DNA of 64,000 bases from Anastatus disparis (GCA_017163975.1 JAFFSR010000251.1:2914001-2978000); one strand, 5' to 3'; numbered from the stretch's first letter, positions 1-12,912 are shown. Made by a program: numbers and translations. The notes: generated from the letters alone by a model not told the origin.

Positions 1-177
1 AGTTCAGCATTCACATCAAGTGCAGCAAGCAGTCTAGTTGGTAGTAATACTAATAGCAATCCTTCAGGTTCAACTGATAGTTTACTATCACAATTAATAC
101 CACAACCATTACGTGAAACATTATGGACGACACTTGCACTTTATCTTGGTTGGCGGCTTGTATCACGTTTACGATAG
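1..177 (+). CDS. hid: C-terminal end of a head involution defective (Hid)-like pro-apoptotic protein, partial
   Basis: The frame is open from base 1 to a TAG stop at 175-177 and gives 58 residues; the rest of the gene lies left of the window. The first ~30 residues are rich in Ser, Asn, Thr and Gly. The last ~23 are Pro-Leu-Arg-Glu followed by a hydrophobic stretch (Leu-Trp-Thr-Thr-Leu-Ala-Leu-Tyr-Leu-Gly-Trp) and a basic end (Arg-Leu-Val-Ser-Arg-Leu-Arg), the form of a tail anchor for mitochondria or other membranes. Hid is a serine-rich inhibitor-of-apoptosis antagonist with a C-terminal membrane-targeting tail; its N-terminal IAP-binding motif would be outside the window. The assignment rests on tail and composition together with the bantam sites downstream, since bantam repression of hid is established in Drosophila. 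Another serine-rich tail-anchored protein is possible. No splice acceptor is visible, so the exon extends beyond the left edge. Confidence 0.72.
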   Translation, partial: SSAFTSSAASSLVGSNTNSNPSGSTDSLLSQLIPQPLRETLWTTLALYLGWRLVSRLR

Positions 178-1307
178 GAGAATTCTATCATGTCTTCTTT
201 CTATTCCTCATGAATAAGAGAAAAAAAAAAAAATTTTTTTTTTTTTTGAAAATGAAAAGAAGGCTTTTTTTTAAAAATACAAGTAAAAAAAAGTAACTTT
301 TTTTTACTATGCAAAAAAGATAAAGTTTCGCTAATACGTGAATTTTTCGCAATGAGATAAATGAGAAAAACATACACTGCCATTGGCGAAAATGATGAAA
401 GTTTCTTGGGAAAAGCGGCCCAGCGAGAGGCTTCGATACTTAAAAAGCTGATGAAGATGATTGGTTTTTTTTTTCTTTCTCAACGTGAAATGAAATATTA
501 ATATTTCATTTCATGAAAAACGAATTCTTTCTTTAAGAAAGAATTCTGCTTCCGATTGTCTTTTTTTAACAAGAAAAAAAAAAACTTATAATTGTACAAT
601 GTTTAGTAACGCGCTCCTCGTCCGCGACGTTTTATTGTTCGAGATTATCTTTGGACATGATTTTTATTTCGTAAAAGAGCTACTCCCTGATTGATAATTT
701 TGAATATTGAAACTTTTTTCTTTGAAATTGATAATTTTGACAAAAAAAAACAGGGAGAAGACATATTTTTAATGCAATGATAATGCTATTGTCATATATA
801 TTATCATGAATCGTAAAAAAAAAAAATTTATAAAAAAAATTGACGACACCCAATTGATTCTCGAATGATAAACGTACGCGCGGCCCGGCCATGGCGTGCC
901 ATTACATTATTTTTCGCGCGATCTCGTATAGACATATAGTCGAGACTATAAAAGCAAGAATTTGAAAGAGTTAAAAAAAATGTTAATACTAAAACTCAAT
1001 TCGGATTCTCGCTTAAAATTTCTGTGTTTCTTTTTATTATTATTATTTTATTTTTTTTTATTATTTCAAACAAAATGAAACGATTGCACACAATATAACA
1101 TTGCGCAACGATCGAGTAGGACCGGATGAGGGATTGTGTTCCTTCAGGGTTTTGACATCAAGAATAATAAAAAAAAAAGAGAGAGAGAAAAAAAGTATAA
1201 AGAAAAAAAAATTTTATTGAAAAATAAAAGAAAAAAAAACATATAGCGGAGGGAGTGGAGAGCTAAGGACGAGATCCAAAGAGGACTTAAACCCAATAAT
1301 CAAACGT

Positions 1308-1315
1308 TGATCTCA
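1308..1315 (+). promoter_or_regulatory. bantam microRNA site 1 (8-mer)
   Basis: TGATCTCA is the full 8-mer complement of the bantam seed (positions 2-8 plus the A opposite position 1). The sequence upstream does not extend the pairing much. It lies 1.1 kb after the hid-like stop codon, on the sense strand. Confidence 0.6.
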
Positions 1316-2214
1316 TTATGGTTAAACAAAGAGAATTAATTAAAGTAGTGTGATTTTTTTCTTTAAGAATAGAAACAAAGTGTGGAGGATGAGAAAAATG
1401 AAAAATATTAAATAATGTGAACAATTAATTATTAATTTCTGTTTTAGAAAAAAGCGCGCGTCGCTTCTCAAAGTGTGACTCTTAAGATTTTTCTTTATTT
1501 TTTAGATCGTTAGGTAATATAATATATTTTCTTTTTTTTTGCTTTTTGATTTGAAAATCGACGGAAAATTGCCTTGATACGCGCTAACGATTATCGACGA
1601 AAGAGTTAAAATAAAAATAATACTTATGTAAGTAAATACTATGTGATTTAAAAAAAAATGAAATATATTATTATATAAATCTAAATATATAAATTATTGG
1701 TTAAGAAAAAATCTTTTATTTAGGAAATTATGTTTTAATCTTATTTAGTATATAAAACAATAAATAAAAATTTGATAGTTAAAGAAAAAGAAAAAAGTAA
1801 AAAAAGAAAATTAAAAAAAAAAAAAATAAGCTGATAATCGTTGGCACGTATTATAAGCTTCGTCGTTTGTTGTACGTGTATATATAGACAGCCGAATAAG
1901 GACTTTTTAAACTTGCGAGATAGGAAATACGGGACGTTGATTGTGTATTTCAAAAAAATAAAATAAAAGCGCGAGAGCGAGAGATAAAAAAGAGAAAGAG
2001 AGAGATATAATTCTTTTTTAAAAAGAATATATGATGGATGATGGGAAGAGGCAGCGCGACGTATAATTGTATAAATTTTAAAGTAATAAACGAGAAATGA
2101 AAATCCAGTAATAAGTCGAATCGTAATTAATTAAAAAGTAGATAATTGATAGAGAAAAAAAAAATATCGAGGTGCGCAGCAATCTAAAATTGGCTTAGCT
2201 GCGTAACCCGTGGA

Positions 2215-2232
2215 CAGTTTTCAAATGATCTC
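2215..2232 (+). promoter_or_regulatory. bantam microRNA site 2 (seed plus 3' pairing)
   Basis: The 18 bases CAGTTTTCAAATGATCTC match the reverse complement of bantam with one missing A and one position that would form a G:U pair. The seed match is TGATCTC at 2226-2232. It sits in a GC-richer island (about 2195-2265) inside very AT-rich sequence, consistent with a conserved regulatory block. Confidence 0.78.
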
Positions 2233-3689
2233 CGGTAGCTTAGCTCTTAGTGGAGGGCGTCACTCATCCAATTTTTTTCTTGTTTTTTTTTTCTTTTTTA
2301 ATTTACATATTTTTGTAATAAACAAAAGTATGCATTTTTCTTCATTATTGGTAAAATTTTTCTTTTTTTTTCATTTGGAAGAGAGACGCCTTTTTCTCCC
2401 TTTTAATGCTTTTTTTCCTAATCTCTTTACATTTTCCTTTTAATTATTTTCTTAATCTATTTTCTTCTTCCAAACTTACTTCCTATCACCTTTATCTATG
2501 CTCTATCGTATTGTTTTTTTTTTTTTTTTTTTAATCTTTGTAGACTTTTATATCTTCGCCTATTCTGCAATTTCTGTCGATCTGAAAATCTTTTTTCAAA
2601 AGAAAAAAAAATTAAATTAAATCGTAAAGTAATATTAATTTCAACGATGATTGTATCGTATAATCAATTTCTAATAACTATTGTTTCTATTTTCTTCGAA
2701 AACGGATCAGAAATTATTTTATAAAATATCAAATTCGCGTGTAAATATGGAAATAAATATAATTATGATAGAATCATCAAGAAATTAAAATACAGTCTGT
2801 GTTTTTAACATATAAACGAAATATAATATACAAGCATACCATATACTTGTCTCTTAAATATTCCAGTGTGTAGAAAAAAAATAGTATTTATTTAGATAAG
2901 ATACTCCCCCGCTTTTTCCCCCCTTTTTTTAAATAAAAAAAATAATAAAGAGGCAACAAATTTCTTTTTTGTTTATATAGTTCTCCTAATTTTAGTTTTA
3001 ACAGTAGCTTCGGTTAACTCGTAGAGCCTTTATTATTTTAAAAAAAAATGATAAATCGATTCGTTCACTATATATCTCTTTTTTCAATTGAAAATTCAAT
3101 TTTGTTGCCTCAGCTATGTTAATTATTAATTCCTCAATCAATGTGGGTAACGAGACTTTGAACGTTAACTTTGAAACTTTTTTTTCTAAAAACTGAGAAA
3201 GTTTGTCTAAATTTTAAAATTTTACTCAAAGTTAAAATATAAGATTTTTTAAATACTAAAAATAAATGTAAAAGATAAATAAAACAAATAATCAAGTCTC
3301 GATCCGCAATGACAAAATGCATCTGTAGCAACAAAAAAATAAGTAAATAAATGTTTTTACAAAGATCTTCTTTTACGCAAAGTTTTTTAAAATAAGTATA
3401 TGGAAGATCTTTGGGAGATAGATTTAAATAAAAAAAATCTTCGCTTCAATATTCCTAATATAATGATAATATTAACGACTATAATTTGTCCGTCGTGAAA
3501 GCCTACTTCTTATACGGAGAAAAAAGAGAGAAAAGCGAGCGAGCGTGAAGTCCCATTTTTTCCGGTCATATATATGTTTATGTCCTCGTAGGCCGTATTC
3601 GTGTCAGTATGTAAAGAGCATGCTAAATTTGTATTGGCATCGCATATGTCTCAGACGTGCTCCTCGACTCTTTATAAGCTTTATATGTC

Positions 3690-3726
3690 CTCCTGAGACA
3701 TATTGAGACTCAATATGTCTCAGGAG
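3690..3726. repeat. Perfect 37-bp palindrome
   Basis: Two 18-base arms (3690-3707 and 3709-3726; CTCCTGAGACATATTGAG and its reverse complement) flank a single A. A second hairpin follows at once, with arms 3761-3771 and 3784-3794 (CGTTCAATATG) and an outer CCTAC/GTAGG pair at 3749-3753 and 3794-3798. Both sit in the putative hid 3' flank. Confidence 0.85.
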
Positions 3727-3984
3727 AAATCAATATGGCATCACCGATCCTACTATGTTTCGTTCAATATGTCAAAGAGCAATCATATTGAACGTAGGTT
3801 AATGAAAAAAAAAATGACTCGCGCTTCGATAGCAACTACACTCATTACAAAATGTCAATCTAAGAAACAAAAGAAAAAATCAATAGAATTAAAATTTAAT
3901 TTTAAAATCATTGGAAAAAATATTAATATTTTCAACTAATAAGTTACAGTTCCTCATACGGCCTACTTCGGACATAAAATCATC

Positions 3985-4150
3985 TATGTCCTTTGGCCGT
4001 TTATTCAGGTGGAATCTGAATCTCAAACAATGTTTGCCGCTTGAGCAGAAATCTACCTCGGGCGCGCTTCGCGCGCCCTCGGCAATTTCAGCTCAAGCGA
4101 CAAACATTGTTCTCGATTCATATTCCACCTGAATACGGCCAAAGGACATA
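3985..4150. repeat. Long GC-apex hairpin B
   Basis: An inverted repeat of about 165 bp. The left arm begins TATGTCCTTTGGCCGT and the right arm ends ACGGCCAAAGGACATA, with many further pairs such as ATTCAGGTGGAAT/ATTCCACCTGAAT and CAATGTTTG/CAAACATTG. The apex is a GC-only stem GGGCGCGC-TTC-GCGCGCCC at about 4060-4078, flanked by CTCG and CTCGG. A related end sequence (GTCCTCGTAGGCCGTATTC) occurs at about 3583-3601 and another (ATACGGCCTACTTCGGACATA) at about 3957, so the structure may be part of a larger nested foldback. No coding capacity. Confidence 0.85.
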
Positions 4151-5374
4151 TATAACTAATATTGATGTAATTGAGCACAGACAAAAAAATAATAATAAAT
4201 AATAATAATTATAATTAAAATAAAAAATAACGATCGATGATATATGTAGAAAAAAAAACAAAGAGTACATATATGTATAATTATGCATTTTTTTTTTCTT
4301 AATCGCGTTAATATATTATAAAACTAAAAATATAAAAAAAAGGCCTGAAGAGAAACGAAGAAAAATAAAACTGTTGAAACGTAAAATAAAAAAAAAAATA
4401 AATAACAAAGGCATATAAGCGCGCGTAAATAGAAACTGCTTATTTTTTAATTTTTTATCTCAAAACCACTATAGCATTTTTTTGTCTTTGCACACACTGC
4501 AAGTCCTGTTTTCTTTTTTTGTTTTTTTATTATTTACTTTTTATTATTATTTTTTTTTCGCTGATTATGTTTTTATTATTTCTTTCATGTTTTTTCTTTA
4601 TCGCGTAAATATAAAAAAAAAAATCTTAGAACAAGTAAACAAGTAGGAGCATTTTATAGCTAGTAGTCAGCCATATGGAGAACATAATAAACTATGAATA
4701 AACATTACTAAAAGTCTATATATATAATGGAAGACGCATATATATAAAAAAATATATTATATATACATAAATATATATTTTAAATGGTATATTTGGAGAA
4801 ATTGCGAATTATTGTTTTTTGAGATGATAAGAGAGAGAGAAAAATGGTATAAAGGTGGATGAAAAAAAAAAGAAAAGCGTGCGTATAGTATTGCCAACTC
4901 TGTCGACGTTGACGATAATGAAATAAATAAAAAGAAAATATATGAAAAAAATTGTGAAAATATACGAGATCGAAACTCGTGTTTTTGTCTACGAGACGTC
5001 ATTGACTAATGTTCGTTATAAACATTGAAATTATCATTATTTGGATCTTAGAGGATTTTTGAAAAAAATAATTCATAAGCGAACAAAAAATAATATTAGT
5101 CAGTCACGTATCGTAGGTGAAGTGTCGACTCGAGACAGACGAACGAAGGATTAATAAGCTGTAACTGTGACTTTGCGGATCATGGAGGGCTGGCTGTACC
5201 CGTAACTAATTTTTGCTTTGTTTGTTGAAAAAAATATATATTAAAAAAAAAATAAGTTAAATTGAATATTTGTAATAAAAGAATTAAAGGGAAAAAAAAA
5301 ATAAAAAATGAAAAAAAAATCGAAATAAAGTACAGCCCGTCCGACCGAGATCCCCGCGCGTCAAAGCGTCACTG

Positions 5375-5381
5375 TGATCTC
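5375..5381 (+). promoter_or_regulatory. bantam microRNA site 3 (7-mer) overlapping a K-box
   Basis: TGATCTC at 5375-5381 is a 7-mer bantam seed match. It overlaps CTGTGAT at 5372-5378, the K-box recognised by the miR-2/miR-13 seed family. The two sites share four bases, so the microRNAs could not bind together. It lies in a GC-richer island. Confidence 0.5.
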
Positions 5382-5721
5382 GTAATTATTAATAGATATC
5401 TAATTATTATAATAATCGTATTGAATATTGTAACGTTCCTTCTCCTTTCATTAAATTTTTTTTTAATACGTACTCCAAACTTTAATTTTCCCCCATATTT
5501 CATTTTGATAATCCTTTTTGTCAGTCTCTATACGAAATTTCAAAAAGATAAATATCAAAAAGAGAGTCTACACGAGATTTTTTTTTCGATATCCTCCTTT
5601 ATCCCTTTAAAAAATTATTTCCTATACCATTTGTAATTATTTATCCCATATTTTTCCATCCTTTAATCCCCTCCCCCCTTCCCATTAGTTCGTAATTGTA
5701 ATCGTACTTTAAATGATACAA

Positions 5722-5737
5722 ACTTTCAAATGATCTC
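5722..5737 (+). promoter_or_regulatory. bantam microRNA site 4 (seed plus 3' pairing)
   Basis: ACTTTCAAATGATCTC matches the bantam complement with a single missing A; the seed match is TGATCTC at 5731-5737. The core TTTCAAATGATCTC is identical to that of site 2, 3.5 kb upstream, which argues for selection rather than chance. Confidence 0.75.
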
Positions 5738-8700
5738 TCGAAGGCATCGATTGCTGGGCGAGTTTGCATTTTTCCAGGTGTCTTTCGTCCATTGAGTGAT
5801 TAACTATTCTTTATTATTTTGCTTCTATTAGACTTCATTTTGAAAATAATGTGATTTAATTTTTCTTTCCTCTTCTTTTCTTTGTCATTTCTGTAGAATA
5901 GAAGTGAGGAAAAAAAAGAAGAGAAATAAGAAAAAAATAAATAAATAAGGGATGACGAAAGACACTGGGTTCTCATCGACCACCTCAATTGAAGCGTGTT
6001 CTTCGAATTTATTGCGTTATTGTATTTTTAGCTAGTTTATTGTCCATATTTATTATTATTAATTATTGATAATTATTATTAATTATTATCGCTATTATTA
6101 GTACTGATAACATTTTTTTTTTATTATTCTCTGAGGATCGTATGCGTATCTATATATACATATATTATTTTTTTTTATAAATATATTTATATATATCAAG
6201 AAACGATTATTTCTTATCGCTAATGAATTATTTTGATTGTGAAAAAAAAGAAAAGAGAGAAAAAGAAAAAAACGTTGTGACACATTGTAAAATGATTTTA
6301 ATTCAGTTTTTCTTATGCTCTTGCATTTTCGGCGCTAAAGAGGTAATCGACTAGTCTTTAACGGACAAAGCAAAGAGATTGTTTTTTACAAATATATATT
6401 CGCTTGTAAGATTGAGATTCATTTCTGATATACTCCGCCGTGCCGTTTTTTTATTTTCAATTTAATAAAAAGAAAAAATTTCTTTTTTTTATTTCATATG
6501 TATAGATTTGCGCACACAACGGCAAATGTTGATAGTTTTTTTAGCGAACAAAGTTGCGTCAATGTTTGACATTTATTTGAAACAAAAAAAAATAAAATTT
6601 ATAATGATGAATTTGAATTCTTTAATTAAATTTTTATATTGTATATGGCGTGAGATTTGTTCGTTGATTACACTAGTGACAGTCGTTAATTTTGTAAGAA
6701 AAAAATGAAAAAAGAGAGCGTTTTTTTTCTTTTACCATTAATAAATTATTGTAGTACTGCCATAGAAAATATATAAATCTTTTTTTGTCAGTATTTCGAG
6801 CGATCTTTCGTTCACCTCCCTTAATCTTTTTTATTTTTTATTTACACTGCCGTCGAAAGGAAAAATGGATAAACAAAAAAAAATTGTTTAAAGTATTTCT
6901 AGAGTAACAGCGCGATAAATAGAAAAATAAACAAAACTTCGTCTACGGTACACGCAAAAAAAAATAAACGTTTACATAAACAAGAGCAAATAAAAGAGTT
7001 GCATTTGATAAATAATAAAAAAAAAAAAAGTAAAATTTTTTATTTCATTTTGCTCAGACTGTCTTAAGTTTGCCATAAAAGCGAATATAAATACTATAAA
7101 AAAATTCGCGATCGATTGCTCTAGCTTTTTTGAAAGGTGCCAAGCGTAGGACGCATGTATTTTGTGCCGCTAATTTTAGCGTGTTCTACTTTTTTTTTTC
7201 TTTTTTACACTAATATATAAATATATAAATATTTTTTTTTTATATCACAACACACTTTCCTCTTCAATCTGGCTGTAATCGGTCAGAAATAAAAGATACT
7301 GATCGTTTCTGGAAAGGTTTATAATTGTTTATTATTATTAATTTTTTTTTTATATTTTGTTCTTTTCTTTTTGTTTTTCTTTTTCTCAAAATAAGAAAAA
7401 AAAACTTCGGTTGTGTTACCTGTAGCCAAATGTCTCGTGTGAGATTTCCTTTATTTTTTCTTTATATTTTTTGTATAAACCACCAAGCAATTTAGTTGAT
7501 TTGATGCTGGTTGCAAGTATGACAGTTGTTTCACGTATATTTTTTTTATTGTTTAAAAAAAAATAAAAGAAAAGAAAGGAAAAAATAAAAGAAAAAGCGT
7601 GTTATATCATCTGATAAAGATAAAGAGAGTTATATGTTTGTCGGAATAGCGAAAAACTGCGTCAATTTATTGGATTGCCTCCAAAAGGAAAAAAAAATAG
7701 ACCAAGTAATAAAAAAAATAAAAGAATTGGATAAGAAAAATAAGTAATAAGCGAAAAGAAAAACGACATCCAATAGCGAGTTCTTATCAAGCTCTCGTCA
7801 AAGCTCGCAAAAAATGCCTTGTGATAGAGTCTGGACTTATATATGCGATCTCTTTTTATTTTCTTTACTCCGTCTCTTGATCTGTTCACATCTAGAATAA
7901 AAATTTTCAATAATAAACAATATTTAAAAGACTATAAAAAAAAATAGAGAAAGCACATTGAAAAAAAAAGAAAAAAAATGAATGATAAACTAAAGATTCA
8001 AAAGACGCTATCTATTGAATTGAAAATTTTTCGTCCAGCTGACTAATCCAAAGAAGCGACCAAATAAACCGAGATAAGAGATGATGTAGTTTAGCGAGCA
8101 TAATGCGAGATGTTTTTGGGATGTTTGATTTTCTTTTCCCTTTATAAAGAACAAAATCTTAAAAAAAAAAACAGAATTTTTTTTTATCAGAGATTAATTA
8201 AAAGAGGCAACATGATAGTTGAATATCATAATCCCTTCAATTTATCTCAGCTTTTTTGCATTTCTTTTTTTTTTATATAAAGCCAATTGTAAGCATTTAT
8301 ATTATTATTTTTTATTTGTTTGTTTTTTATAATTTGTATTTTCTTTTTTTTATATTTGTTTCTACTTTTTCCCGTACACTCCTACATCAAATTTCCTTCT
8401 ACCCCTTTTTAATATTCCTTCAAATTTCGTGTACTCTAAAAATTTTTAAATTTGAAAGAAAAGAGAACAGAAAAATAAAAAAATTAGGTCCTTGTGTCGG
8501 CTTTGCTTGCAATTGAAAAAAAGGAAAAAGCTTGCGTTAAATTTTGTAAAACGATCGACAGAGAGCGCAGAAAAATATTAAAAACGAAAAAAAACAGTTG
8601 CGAAGCGAATAAAGCGAACGATTTATGTAAATGAGGGGGCGAAGCTATCGAGGTACGGGACCCGATCTTACGATGCTGTGTTATTTAAGTCATTAAAATG

Positions 8701-11277
8701 AAAAAAAAATAAACGACCATAACGTTATTGCTACTTTTATTTTATTTTATTAAATACAATTTTTCATGTTATTAATTTTATTGATCATATGATTTTTTTT
8801 TATATTATATGCGCTAGGTGCGATTATTATTATTTTTCTCGTATTATTGTAATTATTATTATAACAATCTGATTTTATTCTGTGACACGTCGATATATAT
8901 ATTTTTATTAATTGTAATTATTTCTCTGTCGATGTGGTATTATTATAATTTTTTATTTGCCAGACATTCTCCCGCTCCGGTCCTCAAGATTCTATATATA
9001 TATATAGATATATATATTTTTTTTTAATTCCTTTTTTGTAACTCTATGTCTCTCTTTTTTTGTAATTTTATATTTTTGTGCGAATTGTTTTATTTCTTTT
9101 ACTCTTGCATCCGCTGTCCACGTCTACATAATCGTGACGACACGGCCCGACACATTGAAAACAAAAGTAAAGAATTAAATAAAAAAAATTATTTAATGAG
9201 AGCTGAGCAATTTCTTTTTTGTGAATCCTTCAATGGATTATTATTGAATGAAAAAAAAATTAAAGAAATGAATTAAAAATGAAATGGATTTAAAAAAAAA
9301 AAAACAAGCGATATGTTTAGATGTATACACGGGCAGGGGGCATCTCTCCGCTACCCGCATGTCTTTCATTGTACAGATTTTTTCACTTTTATATAGTTAT
9401 AATATTGTAAACGTTACAACGTCGATAATTACGCCGGTGGCTTAACGTCATCGTATTATTATTGTACTTGATTTTTTTATTAAATAAATGTGAACACGTC
9501 GAAAAAAAATACACCATTTTTTTTAATTATTTCTATCCTCTGATCCTTTTGTTTTCTCACAGAGAAAGCATTGTACCTATAAATTTTTTTTATTTTTGCA
9601 TATTTTTTTATTCATAAATATATATTTATTATTAATATTTTAAGTAATTTTTTTTTTATTTAGATTTATCAATATTTTTTATCATAGATTTGTAATCTTT
9701 TTTGTAGCAATGTTAGAATTATATATACTTTATTTAAGTACCTCAACTAGGTATTCTTTCATATTTTTTGAATATAAAAATATTTTTTTAATTTTATTTA
9801 AAATTTTTTTTAGAAACCATCATTTTAAGTATTTGTCAATATTGAAAAATTATTTTATATTTTTAGAGTTTTCCAATCTATCAATATTATTAAAAAGTCG
9901 AGCACAAATTTTTATTTAAAAAAGTTTTTAATGTAAAAATATATTGATTAAATTAATATTATAACATGTAGTACATAAAATATATTTTTTACTCCAGAGA
10001 TTGTATTTTTTAAAAATTTTTAGAATTGAAAAATCTCTATGAGAAAGTATAGTGCCAATACAGGCAACGCTTTGTTGATATATTAATGATGTTTTATAGA
10101 TTATTAAAGTTCATATTTCCATTAAGTTCATTAAACTATCTATTACTACAAAATTATTAAAGTATATTATTTATTTAAACATTTTTGTTTCCAGTTTTGA
10201 ATGATATTATATATAAATATAAAAGTAAAAATTATTTACAAAATATAATGAAATATATACTCGTAGAATATTTTACTATTATCACACAAAAATTTGTTGA
10301 TTTACACACGATTTATACAAAATTTATCAACGCTGAATTCAACTTCAGAAACAAATAATGAAAAATGTAGTTATATATCAGTAAAAGTTATAATAAATAT
10401 TAAAAAAAGAAGAAATTATAGAATAATTGTTTAAATTTATTGTTTTAAAATAGTTGATTTTAGACTTGATATTAAATTTTCAAAATTTAATTAAAATAGA
10501 CTTATTTAATTTACTAAAGAATATATACAATTAAATTTATACTTTGATTTTAGAAATATTTTCAATCTTCGCTATAATATTAATATTAATATTATTAGTT
10601 AATAGTAATAAAAGAATTATATATTAATCAACTGCAATTTTAATTATTAATTTAAATGAGTTTATAATATGAGAAAAATTATTAAAACGTATTATTTCAC
10701 ATAAGTTTTTCATTTAACGATTCATAAAATTTATTCTTTAAAAATTAGCAAATCAAAATGTTAGTGCAATTGCCTATATGATTATTGTTAATTTTAACGT
10801 TTTTAATTTTAATTTTTAATTATTGATAGCTTTAGAACAAACATTAAAAGATGTTTCTTAAATTTTGAGTATTATTTTAATGCATTGTATGAGACAAATA
10901 CATGCTTATTTGTGATCCAATGAAACAATGCTAATTTTTTGTATTAAATTTAGAACACACTCTGTTTTCTCGTGAGTAAGTCTAAAAATCTATATCATTA
11001 GGAATAATTTACATAATAAATGAAGTAAAATTATTTATCATTAAAATTAATTTACAGAATCAAACAATTATTGCAGAGTCCACATCCAATCATCGTATTT
11101 AATCTTGAGTCAATATAACTATCTAATCATCAAATGGTTACACTAAATATTTAAGTGATAATCCCCCGAAAATGACGAACCTCTATTTTCATTAGTTGTC
11201 CAAAACTTAACAAGAAACTCAATACCAAGTCACCAATGTAATCGCATATTCGTCTCTCGTAGAATCCTTTTAGAAGT

Positions 11278-11330
11278 GACGACGAACTAGGAGGACAACA
11301 ACGACGACGAAGACAACTACGACGAAGATG
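11278..11330. repeat. Degenerate ACG/GAC trinucleotide tract
   Basis: Purine-rich imperfect repeats of GACGAC, ACAACG and GACGAAGA, distinct in composition from the flanks. Not in a convincing reading frame. Confidence 0.6.
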
Positions 11331-12859
11331 ATTATATACATAGTAGCTGAGATGTTATGTATAACGTATATTCGCGCACCTGTGCCGCTTGAGAGAATCT
11401 GGTGGCGATTCTAGGAGCTACATAGAATACATATAGATATATCTATATATATATATTATAGTAAAGGACCAAAGCAAAGTGGTAAGCGTATGTTTGGGAG
11501 TAACCCTAATGGCTTTCCTGAGACGTGCCATCTGGGAAGCTCATTACTAAGGGATGTAACCGCAAACCAATCAGCTATCTTAACCACAATTCGACGCGAA
11601 ACTATATTCCCCCTCTCACTCTATCTCTCTCTGTATCTCTATCTCTTAGACATCTTCGCGGACATTTACAAGATGTTTAACTATAGATATTATAATCTGA
11701 TTATGGATTTGAATTTATCAGCCTCGTAGAGAAAGGAGCATCGGCTAAAAGGATAGAGTTGTTATTATTATGTCAAATACATGTCTCTTATATAGCTATA
11801 TGTATATATAACTATACGTAATTTTCCAATGTAATGGATTGGTATTTATATGGGTAAAGCCTTTGAATGATTGCATCGCATACAAATGGTACATCGTACA
11901 TTAATTTTCTGATAAGCCAGCAAGTGGTTAGGATAAGCCATTTGCTAAGCAGCGGATGCCATTGTCAGTTGTAATTGTTGTTTATTAAGATACATTGAAA
12001 GCAATAAAACTAACTTTTATTAACAAGTGATTAACTTTTAACCTATCTGTATTTCATTTTAAATTATTGCTTCTAATTCTTAAATACAAATTCATCGCTC
12101 TGCCGAGTGAAAAACTGAGACCTAGAATAAATTTCTATATAATAATTTCATTTTTGACTGAAAATAAAATATAATTAATTGCTGCTGTACACAATTAAAT
12201 GACACAAAGTTTAATCCATAAATTAATTTCAACATAAAATAACATTATTTTCCATTGATCAGGTTTCTTTGAAAATATAATTAGAGCTTTGTAATTGATT
12301 CATGTAACGATACAATTAAACGAAATTTAAAAAAAATATTACATTAAATGTATCGTTTGATATAATTCTCGTTCAAATTCCCCTCAAGCGTAATCTACAT
12401 GAAATCAAAATAAAGCAAAATAAAAAAAAGAAAAAATAATAATAAAGTGACACGAATGCAAGAGACATGACGCATCAACATCAGAGGATCAGACTAAGGG
12501 CTTTCGACCTATTGGAAATTCGTGTTGCATATATACACACACACATATGTGCATACATATGTTATTGCTACAATGCACCTGTAACTGCATCGGACTTTCA
12601 AAGAAACCCTATACGCTTCACATGGATCCAGAGATTTTGTCCTAAAAAAAAATGAAAAAAATAAAAGTAGATCCTATGGAACGCACACACACACACATAC
12701 ATGCACATAGTAAAATATGCTTGTTATATTGCAGATGTCGTCAAAGCACGCGTGTCATTGCAGTTGGTAGTAGTATATATGCATCCATATGCAGATCCCC
12801 TCCATTAATATGACAACATTTACATATACTGCATATTCGTTGTTCAGCCTCTAGGCTGA

Positions 12860-12864
<5 letters not shown>

Positions 12865-12912
<48 letters not shown>
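12865..12912. repeat. (TA)n microsatellite, about 24 units
   Basis: An uninterrupted TA dinucleotide run, ended by ACATATAC. Confidence 0.95.

Larger units (their letters stand above)
178..9650 (+). other. Probable long 3' UTR and downstream flank of the hid-like gene; no other gene seen
   Basis: No convincing coding region follows the stop for more than 9 kb; the short open frames are translations of A- and T-runs. The stretch is unusually dense in homopolymer tracts of 7-20 A or T, for example the T tract at 2514-2532, and these thin out sharply near 9650. Small GC-richer islands stand out at about 2195-2265, 5160-5210, 5335-5385, 5735-5790 and 9330-9360. Three of the islands (about 2195-2265, 5335-5385 and 5735-5790) hold or adjoin a bantam site. 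The UTR must reach about 5740 if all four sites are used. An AATAAA at about 9484 is one possible distal poly(A) signal, but AATAAA occurs by chance many times here, so the true end is unknown. Confidence 0.5.

Noticed and set aside
1877..2747. Pumilio-type TGTANATA motifs (1877-1884, 2740-2747) in the hid-like 3' flank
   Set aside because: Hid is reported as a Nanos/Pumilio target, but by composition about two or three such motifs are expected by chance in 9.5 kb, so they are not evidence.
5262..5636. 124-codon plus-strand frame downstream of hid
   Set aside because: Lys/Ile/Phe-rich translation of A and T tracts; contains two bantam-site regions better explained as 3' UTR.
917..7850. GATCTC 6-mers at about 916 and 7842 as extra bantam sites
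   Set aside because: They lack the T opposite seed position 8 and any 3' pairing, so they are too weak to list.
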